Source: Cryobacterium sp. Y57 (GTDB taxonomy: Bacteria; Actinomycetota; Actinomycetes; Actinomycetales; Microbacteriaceae). From it: a stretch of 64,000 bases of DNA. Location of the stretch: contig NZ_PJJL01000070.1 of assembly GCF_002929505.1 (NCBI RefSeq), forward strand, positions 62,001 to 126,000. The letters are read 5' to 3'. The position numbers and the translations under genes are program-made. The notes under the pieces are model-generated. The model was not told the origin of the DNA, ran no database searches, and saw nothing but the letters and a program-made list of their open reading frames with translations. Positions 58,701 through 64,000 of the stretch are shown one piece after another (the stretch's first letter is position 1; every line of letters begins with the position of its first letter).

Positions 58701-59042
58701 ATGCTTGAGCCCAAATCAGAAGCCTCGCGACTGCTCGGCCTACGCCTGCGAGAGCGCCGTCTGGCGCTCGGGTTCAATCAGGAGTCTGTTGCGCTCTTGG
58801 CCGGACTCAATGTCTCGAATTACGCCCGCATCGACCGGGGGCACGGAAACCCAACGATGTACACGCTCATTCGTCTGGCGACCGTGCTGCAACTCGAGTT
58901 GAGTGACCTCGTGACCGGTCTCGCTCTCGAGCAGCTGCCGCCGACTCGCGACTCGTACATCGCGATCGAGTTTCGACGTTCCCAGAACGCCACGGCGAAT
59001 CGGCGGCCAGGCTTGGGTCAGGCTGCTGGTTTGACGCCGTAG
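58701..59042 (+). CDS. Xre-family HTH regulator
   Basis: 113 residues. A single Cro/C1-type HTH, LGLRLRERRLALGFNQESVA then LLAGLNVSNYARIDRGHGNP, typical of small regulators. The 35-residue tail has no recognised domain. It lies between the two halves of the polymer locus and ends 25 nt inside the convergent wzt-like gene. TACAAC, a near-consensus -10, is 6 nt before the ATG. Possible local regulator; target unknown. Confidence 0.78.
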   Translation: MLEPKSEASRLLGLRLRERRLALGFNQESVALLAGLNVSNYARIDRGHGNPTMYTLIRLATVLQLELSDLVTGLALEQLPPTRDSYIAIEFRRSQNATANRRPGLGQAAGLTP

Positions 59043-59791
59043 TCGGTGTTGTACCGTGCAAGCACGTCCGTGATCGGCCCGTCGAGCACCAGGTCGCCCT
59101 TGTCGAGATACAGACCGCGGGTGCAGAAACGTCGCAGATCGCGCTCATTGTGCGAGACGATGAACAGGGTACGCCCGCCCGCCAGGAGTTCCTCGATGCG
59201 GCGATAGCACTTTTCCCGGAAAGCTTTATCGCCCACGGCCAAAACCTCATCGACCAGCAGAATCGGCTCCTCCAGCCGGGATATCACCGCAAAGGCGATT
59301 CGTACTTTCATACCGCTCGACAGGTGTTTGTATGGCGTGTCAATGAAGTCGGCGATGTCGGCGAATTCGATGATCTCGTCGAAGCGTTCCGTGATCTGCT
59401 TGCGTGTCATGCCATGCAGACCGGCCGTCAGATAGACGTTGTCGCGCACACTGAGGTCATCCACGAATCCGCCGGTGATCTCGATCAGTGGCGCCACGCC
59501 CTCCGTGACGCGTACCGACCCCTCGTCGGGCAGCACGACTCCGGTCACGAGTTTGAGCAGGGTCGACTTGCCTTGACCATTGCGCCCGACGACACCGATG
59601 GCTTCGCCCGGTTGCACGGTGAAGGATACGTGCTGCAGGGCCCAGAACTCACTTGGCCGACTGCGCCGTTTATTGGCACCAAAAAGATCCTTGAAGTTTC
59701 GACGCCCACGCCGATTTCGGCGAAAGCGGATGCCGACGTTCTGCAGCGAGATCACGGGCGTTCCCATGGTGGACGCTCTCACCTCGGCCAC
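59018..59791 (-). CDS. ABC exporter ATPase for polysaccharide/teichoic acid (Wzt/TagH-like)
   Basis: 257 residues. The Walker A motif is GVVGRNGQGKSTLLKLV, the signature is HLSSGMKVRIAFAV, Walker B is EEPILLVDEVLAVGDKAF and the switch His is in FIVSHNERD. VGDKAF after Walker B and the N-terminal FRRNRRGRRNFKDLF are typical of Wzt/TagH. No C-terminal carbohydrate-binding domain is present. GTG at 59791 shares a G with the permease stop (TAGTG) and has AAGGAG 5 nt upstream. Confidence 0.9.
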   Translation of the reverse strand: MAEVRASTMGTPVISLQNVGIRFRRNRRGRRNFKDLFGANKRRSRPSEFWALQHVSFTVQPGEAIGVVGRNGQGKSTLLKLVTGVVLPDEGSVRVTEGVAPLIEITGGFVDDLSVRDNVYLTAGLHGMTRKQITERFDEIIEFADIADFIDTPYKHLSSGMKVRIAFAVISRLEEPILLVDEVLAVGDKAFREKCYRRIEELLAGGRTLFIVSHNERDLRRFCTRGLYLDKGDLVLDGPITDVLARYNTDYGVKPAA

Positions 59792-60591
59792 TAGATCTCC
59801 TTCAGAACGGCACGTTCGGTGCGGCGAAAGACCAGCAATCCGAGCCCGAGGAAGAAGAAGGACATGACCGCGCTGATCACGACCGTGAACCAGTCGAGCT
59901 GCTCGGGAAAGAAAGCCGAGCGATAGAGACTGAAAATGCCGGTCAGCGGGTTGAAAGCAGCCCAGAAATGCAATTCGGGCGGTAAGTCGGTGGTGCCGTA
60001 GATGATAGGGGAGGCGTAGAACAGAAATCGCAGGATGAGTTTGACGGCCCGTTCCAGGTCGCGGAAGAACACCACGAGCGGAGCCACGAGCAGTCCGACG
60101 CCGGCGGTCAACATTGCCTGGATCACTATGGCGAGGGGGAAGAACAGCGCGTCGATGCTGAGTTCGGCGCCATACACGACTGCGAACAGCACCAGCACGG
60201 GCAGGGATGCCAGAAACTCGATGCCCTTGGACAGCACCAGACGGTTCACCCAGATGGTGCGGGGGATGCGCGTTGAGCGGATGAGTTTCGCCTCGCGCAG
60301 AAATGCGCGGGTGCAATCCGAGACAGCACCGTTGAACCACATCCAGGGCAGCAGGGCAGCCAGGAGAAACACGATGTACGGGGTGTCGCCGACGCTGCGG
60401 TCGAAGACCTGGGTGAAGACGAACCAGTAGATGCCGGCCATCACGAGTGGATCGAGAATGGACCAAAAGTAGCCGAGCGCTGAGGTCGAGTAGCGCACGC
60501 GCAGATCGCGCTCCGTCAGCAACCACAGCGAATGCCGATACCGGGCGAGCGGCGTGCGCTGTTCGGGGCGCACCTGGGCGTAACTACTCAC
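59791..60591 (-). CDS. ABC exporter permease for polysaccharide/teichoic acid (Wzm/TagG-like)
   Basis: 266 residues, about six membrane helices, ABC-2 type. LWLLTERDLRVRYSTSALGY and FWSILDPLVMAGIYWFVF form the N-terminal interface, and FLFYASPIIYGTTDLP the conserved late motif of O-antigen/teichoic acid exporters. Moves a lipid-linked polymer across the membrane with the ATPase. GTG start. Confidence 0.9.
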   Translation of the reverse strand: MSSYAQVRPEQRTPLARYRHSLWLLTERDLRVRYSTSALGYFWSILDPLVMAGIYWFVFTQVFDRSVGDTPYIVFLLAALLPWMWFNGAVSDCTRAFLREAKLIRSTRIPRTIWVNRLVLSKGIEFLASLPVLVLFAVVYGAELSIDALFFPLAIVIQAMLTAGVGLLVAPLVVFFRDLERAVKLILRFLFYASPIIYGTTDLPPELHFWAAFNPLTGIFSLYRSAFFPEQLDWFTVVISAVMSFFFLGLGLLVFRRTERAVLKEI

Positions 60592-60731
60592 GCGATCTAT
60601 CGTATGGGAGCGCGGGCGGCGTTTCGTGCCAGTCGTGGCTGGTTCCTTCTATGCGGGGCTGGTTCCCGATGCAGCGACAACGAAACCCCCACGCCGAGGC
60701 GCCGGGGTTTCGGATGGGGCAAGTGCGTTGG

Positions 60732-61454
60732 TTAGACGAACAGGTTGGCGCGCTCGAGGTCCTCGGCGAAGTCCACTTCGACGGCATAAAAGTCGGAAAT
60801 ATTCACCGGCTCGACCAGCATGCGGTTCTGTTCGATAGCCAACTCGATGCCGCGTTCAAAGTAGTCCTGGTCGGCGACCTTGGCCAGCTGGCGGATCAGG
60901 GTTGCTTTGTCCGCGCTCGACACGTAGTTGATGCCGACGGCTTCGCCGAGGCCGTTCCTGACGGTCTTCGACAGTTCCTTGATATAGCCTTCGGCGCTCG
61001 TGGTGTATTTGACTTCTTCATCGGACACCTTGTCAGTGTTGACGGTGACGAAGGACTGGTCACGGGCCATCATGGCGGCAGCGCGGTCGAGGATGGCCGG
61101 GTCGAAGACCACATCGCCGTTCATCCAGAGCACGCCGCCGGACTTTGAAGTCTGCAGCGCACGCAGCAGACTCTTTGAGGTGTTGGTCTGGTCGTACTCC
61201 TCGTTGTACACGAAAGATGCCTGCGGGAACGCTTCAATGATGTGCTCGAGCTTGTATCCAACGACGATCGTAACCTGGGCAGCGTTGCCGAAGGCATGGT
61301 CGATGTTGTCGAACTGCTGCTGCATGATCGTGCGGCCATCGCTCAGTTCGGTGAGGGGCTTAGGCAATGAGCGCCCGAGACGGCTGCCCATTCCGGCCGC
61401 CAGAATAACCACCTGCGTCTTAATTGCGTGCGTTTTCTCCGACTGCGTCGTCAC
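60732..61454 (-). CDS. NTP-transferase (LicC/sugar-phosphate nucleotidylyltransferase-like)
   Basis: 240 residues. Nucleotide-binding motif VVILAAGMGSRLGRSLPKPL at the N-terminus, then NEEYDQTNTSKSLLRAL and the metal motif LWMNGDVVFDP with a later DFYAVEVDFAEDLERA. The N-x5-N(T)x-S pattern and size fit phosphocholine- or aminoethylphosphonate-type cytidylyltransferases (LicC group). It probably makes the CDP-activated group used by the CDP-alcohol phosphotransferase or the TagB-like enzyme (inference). GTG at 61454 has GAGGAG 6 nt upstream; earlier in-frame ATGs are ignored. Confidence 0.85.
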   Translation of the reverse strand: MTTQSEKTHAIKTQVVILAAGMGSRLGRSLPKPLTELSDGRTIMQQQFDNIDHAFGNAAQVTIVVGYKLEHIIEAFPQASFVYNEEYDQTNTSKSLLRALQTSKSGGVLWMNGDVVFDPAILDRAAAMMARDQSFVTVNTDKVSDEEVKYTTSAEGYIKELSKTVRNGLGEAVGINYVSSADKATLIRQLAKVADQDYFERGIELAIEQNRMLVEPVNISDFYAVEVDFAEDLERANLFV

Positions 61455-61703
61455 GATTATCTCCTCAAGAATGGTTGGGGTGACGCCGCAAAACCCGCTC
61501 TCGTTGCGAAGAGTTTGCTTAGGATTCACCCACATGTTCACGTAAAGACACACCGTTATGTCAGTCTCACCCTAACCTGTCGTCTCAGGATGAGGAAAGA
61601 ATTGGCTCAGCACGTGTCCATTTCGTGATCCGGCACGGAGCCTACTCACAGGTTGAAACGGCCGCTGCCATTCTTGCGGCGCCCTCATGTCGGTGCTCCT
61701 TGG

Positions 61704-61709
61704 TAGATT
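61704..61709 (+). promoter_or_regulatory. -10 hexamer of a leaderless promoter for the KPAVR-repeat ABC gene
   Basis: TAGATT, 6 nt (GGCGGA), then GTG at 61716. Confidence 0.5.
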
Positions 61710-61715
61710 GGCGGA

Positions 61716-63332
61716 GTGACTTTTGTGCCGCCCGACCCTGAACGAGACGACGAGCCTGTCGTGGACCGTTCCCCCGACTCGACGGAACCGCTCGCCGCGG
61801 ATTCGACAGGCAGCAAGGCGGCGGCCAGCAAGCCGGCAGTGCGTAAGCCAGCAGTGCGCAAGCCGGCGGTGCGTAGGCCAGCGGCGGCCAAGTCGGCTGA
61901 CACTCCGGCAGTTGCGGACGAGGGCGCAGGTAAGCCAGCTGTGGGGGAGCCAGCAGTGCGCAAGCCGGCAGTGCGTAAGCCAGCAGTGCGCAAGCCAGCG
62001 GCAGTCAAGTCGGCTGACACTACGGCAGTTCCGGTCGAAGGCGCGGGTAAGCCAGCCGTGCGTAAACCAGCTGTGCGTAAACCAGCTGTGCGTAAGCCAG
62101 CGGCGGTCAAGTCGACTGACACTCAGGCAGCTGCGGACGAAGGCGCAGGAAAGCCAGCCGTGCCTAAGCCAGCAGTGCGTAAACCACCAGTGCGTAAACC
62201 ACCAGTGCGTGAACCAGCAGTGCGTAAACCAGCAGTGCGTAAACCAGCAGTTGGCACGTCGACGATGCCGAAAAAGCTGACGGCGCCAAAATTACCGGAC
62301 GTTGCCCCGCCGGCCCGGGCGACTGAACAGACACTCGCCGAGAACGCAACCGACGAAACCACGCGCCCGTATGTGACCCGCGATGCGCTCGTCGCGATCG
62401 AAACGGAACAGCCACTGGGAACGCCCGTCGCGCCGCTGCCCGAACCGGGCATCGATCCACGTCCACAGGAAACGCCCGGAACGACCACACCTCGCGCCAT
62501 CTCAGAGCCAGCCGCAACGGCCGTCATCTCGCCGGCGGCGACGTCGGAAAATGTCCCCGTTGTCGTTGAAGCTCCAACAGTCATTGAAGCCCGGGGACTC
62601 GTGAAGAGATTCGGTCACAATGTTGCGGTCTCCGATCTCGACCTGACCGTGCGAGCCGGTTCGTTCTATGGCATTGTCGGGCCGAACGGGGCCGGCAAGA
62701 CCACGACCCTGTCGATGATCACCGGCCTGTTGCGGCCGAGCGCCGGGAACGTCACGGTGCACGGTATCGACGTCTGGGCTCGGCCGAACGAGGCCAAACG
62801 TGTGATGGGCGTTCTGCCTGACCGGCTTCGACTCTTTGACCGCCTCACCGGCGCACAACTCCTGTACTACGCTGGCACCCTGCGCGGCCTCGACAACGAC
62901 ACCGTGCGCAGCAGGTCAGCGGACCTCGCTGTGGCTTTCGGCCTCGAGGACGCCCTCAACCGTCTCGTTGCGGACTACTCCGCCGGCATGACGAAAAAGA
63001 TCGCCCTGGCCTGTGCAATGATTCACTCCCCACGGGTGCTCGTGCTCGATGAGCCGTTCGAGTCCGTCGACCCGGTTTCTGCGGTCAACGTGACCGAGAT
63101 TTTGCAGAAGTATGTGGCCGCCGGTGGCACTGTCGTGCTGTCCAGCCACGGTATGGACCTGATCCAGCGCGTCTGCGATCATGTTGCCATCATCGTGCAG
63201 GGCCGGGTCCTGGCAGCGGGAACCATCGACGAGGTCCGTGGCTCGAAGTCGCTGGAAGATCGGTTCGTCGAGCTCGCCGGTGGGCGCAAGGTCGCGGAAG
63301 GCATGGAATGGTTGCACAATTTTTCGGACTGA
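61716..63332 (+). CDS. ABC transporter ATPase with long KPAVR-repeat N-terminal extension
   Basis: 538 residues. The C-terminal 245 residues are a standard ABC-2-type ATPase: Walker A IVGPNGAGKTTTLSMI, signature DYSAGMTKKIALA, Walker B RVLVLDEPFESVDP and SSHGMDLIQR. Before it are about 290 extra residues: an acidic start, then residues 39-180 of Lys-Pro-Ala-Val-Arg pentapeptides, then an acidic/Pro linker. The repeat resembles histone H1-like or AlaPro-Lys tails that bind nucleic acid or acidic polymers, but no function is known for it on an ABC ATPase. The GTG start is supported by a TAGATT hexamer 6 nt upstream. The permease gene overlaps its 3' end by 25 nt. Confidence 0.85.
   Translation: MTFVPPDPERDDEPVVDRSPDSTEPLAADSTGSKAAASKPAVRKPAVRKPAVRRPAAAKSADTPAVADEGAGKPAVGEPAVRKPAVRKPAVRKPAAVKSADTTAVPVEGAGKPAVRKPAVRKPAVRKPAAVKSTDTQAAADEGAGKPAVPKPAVRKPPVRKPPVREPAVRKPAVRKPAVGTSTMPKKLTAPKLPDVAPPARATEQTLAENATDETTRPYVTRDALVAIETEQPLGTPVAPLPEPGIDPRPQETPGTTTPRAISEPAATAVISPAATSENVPVVVEAPTVIEARGLVKRFGHNVAVSDLDLTVRAGSFYGIVGPNGAGKTTTLSMITGLLRPSAGNVTVHGIDVWARPNEAKRVMGVLPDRLRLFDRLTGAQLLYYAGTLRGLDNDTVRSRSADLAVAFGLEDALNRLVADYSAGMTKKIALACAMIHSPRVLVLDEPFESVDPVSAVNVTEILQKYVAAGGTVVLSSHGMDLIQRVCDHVAIIVQGRVLAAGTIDEVRGSKSLEDRFVELAGGRKVAEGMEWLHNFSD
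61830..62255 (+). repeat. Nested coding repeat (15-bp units in blocks of about 40 codons)
   Basis: A 15-bp unit AAGCCAGCAGTGCGT and variants encodes KPAVR. Three blocks each end in KSADTxAVxxEGAG-like spacers (KSADTPAVADEGAG, KSADTTAVPVEGAG, KSTDTQAAADEGAG) before new pentapeptide runs; a fourth run has KPPVR and EPAVR variants and ends KPAVG. The nested pattern implies duplication of whole blocks as well as single units. Confidence 0.9.
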
Positions 63333-64000
63333 AACTCCGGTTGCTAACCAACCTGTTTCGTCGTAGCCCGTGGCAGGTTGTCGGCCTGGTCGTGGGACTG
63401 CTCTATGGTCTCGGTGTCTCCATCACAATTCTCGTTGCACTGGTCACTTTGCGGTTCGTCGGTGACCCCACACTGATTCGCGATTCGCTCACTGTGGCCG
63501 GATCGGCCGTGGCGCTGGGCTTTCTGATCATCCCGATCGTGGTCGGCATCGATGACAGCATGGACCCCCGTAAGTTTGCCTTTCTCGGAATTCCGAACCG
63601 TTCGTTGTCGCTTGGCCTGGCCGGTTCGGCGCTCATCGGCGTTCCGGCGTTCGCCCTGACGATCGTGCTCCTCGGCACCGTGGTCACATGGTCGCGCGGA
63701 ATCGGTCAGACTCTGCTCGCTCTCATCTCCGCCGCGCTGATCCTTACAACCTGCATTCTGCTCTCGCGAGTCAGCGCATCCCTCGCGGCCTTTCTCCTGT
63801 CGACCAGACGCTCCCGCGAGTTCACCGGGCTGATCGGTGTCGTTGTGCTGGTCTTGATTTCTCCGCTCGTTGTCGTGCTGTTCAGCACGGACTGGGGCCG
63901 ACATGGCCGCACCCTGCTGACCGCTCTCGCCACGATTCTGGGTTGGACTCCGTTCGGGGCAGCGTGGGCCGTTCCCGGCGACGCTTCCACCGGCGCCTGG
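63308..64000 (+). CDS. ABC-2-type transporter permease (partial, C-terminus outside window)
   Basis: 231 codons to the window edge. ATG at 63308 lies in the 3' end of the ATPase gene. It begins MVAQFFGLKLRLLTNLFRRS followed by a membrane helix with GLLYGLGVSITILVALVTLR, then FLIIPIVVGIDDSMDPRKFA, FALTIVLLGTVVTWS and further helices. MDPRKFAFLGIP is a motif I recall from permeases paired with this ATPase type in Microbacteriaceae. Substrate unknown. Confidence 0.8.
   Translation, partial: MVAQFFGLKLRLLTNLFRRSPWQVVGLVVGLLYGLGVSITILVALVTLRFVGDPTLIRDSLTVAGSAVALGFLIIPIVVGIDDSMDPRKFAFLGIPNRSLSLGLAGSALIGVPAFALTIVLLGTVVTWSRGIGQTLLALISAALILTTCILLSRVSASLAAFLLSTRRSREFTGLIGVVVLVLISPLVVVLFSTDWGRHGRTLLTALATILGWTPFGAAWAVPGDASTGAW

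Noticed and set aside
61830..62255. CRISPR-like array
   Set aside because: The repeats are in frame, encode KPAVR pentapeptides and have no unique spacers of uniform length.

Overview
The window comes from a GC-rich actinobacterium, most likely a member of the Microbacteriaceae. Supporting signs are the conserved actinobacterial gene sets (dapD/dapE, the mrp block, AdnAB-NudC-UvrD2, DUF3117, DUF3107), small families typical of Microbacteriaceae (a DUF7882-type protein), frequent GTG starts, and a repeated promoter pattern TAnnnT-6 nt-start codon that points to leaderless transcripts. Most of the window is ordinary chromosome. No CRISPR array, complete prophage or insertion sequence was seen.

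Layout. 0-8.9 kb: divergent dapD/dapE (lysine and cell wall), a PIG-V-like mannosyltransferase, DUF3117, an O-methyltransferase, tatB, ppk2 and the mrp/DUF1003/MgtE_N-CBS operon. 9-16.6 kb: Xaa-Pro aminopeptidase, a membrane EEP phosphatase, a PHP phosphoesterase, a DEAD-box helicase facing a ferritin-like protein, then a decaying regulator locus (a small HTH gene and a frameshifted DUF2975-type gene). 16.6-27.8 kb: DNA repair block adnA-adnB-nudC-uvrD2 with two convergent overlapping genes on the other strand. 27.9-35 kb: alcohol dehydrogenase, DUF2342 metalloprotease-like protein, PDZ/Lon-like protease, UPF0182 membrane protein and the initiator tRNA gene with a strong terminator. 35-38.3 kb: a small accessory segment with a short-chain fatty acid transporter, a secreted or anchored beta-helix protein and the C-terminal stump of a hyaluronan/mannuronan-synthase-like glycosyltransferase. 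38.3-44.1 kb: NAD operon nrtR-nadA-nadB-nadC-cysteine desulfurase, preceded by two palindromes of the NrtR type. 44.1-53.5 kb: polyprenol-phosphate-mannose synthase with a GT39-like membrane transferase, nitrilase, alpha/beta hydrolase, Old Yellow Enzyme, aminotransferase, HtrA protease. 53.6-61.5 kb: a surface glycopolymer locus (two GT2 enzymes, a CDP-alcohol phosphotransferase, a CDP-glycerol glycerophosphotransferase-like enzyme, a Wzm/Wzt exporter and a sugar/choline-type nucleotidyltransferase). 61.7-64 kb: an ABC ATPase with a long KPAVR-repeat N-terminal extension and its permease, cut by the window end.

The genes form three larger functional groups: NAD supply under NrtR control (nrtR, nadA, nadB, nadC, cysteine desulfurase, plus nudC elsewhere), double-strand-break processing (AdnAB, UvrD2), and envelope polymer synthesis and export (PIG-V-like, Ppm/GT39, and the 53.6-61.5 kb locus). 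The points most worth a second look are the symmetric leaderless promoter shared by dapD and dapE and its recurrence across the window, the KPAVR-repeat ABC ATPase, the phosphopolymer locus, the twin NrtR boxes, and two loci showing gene decay.
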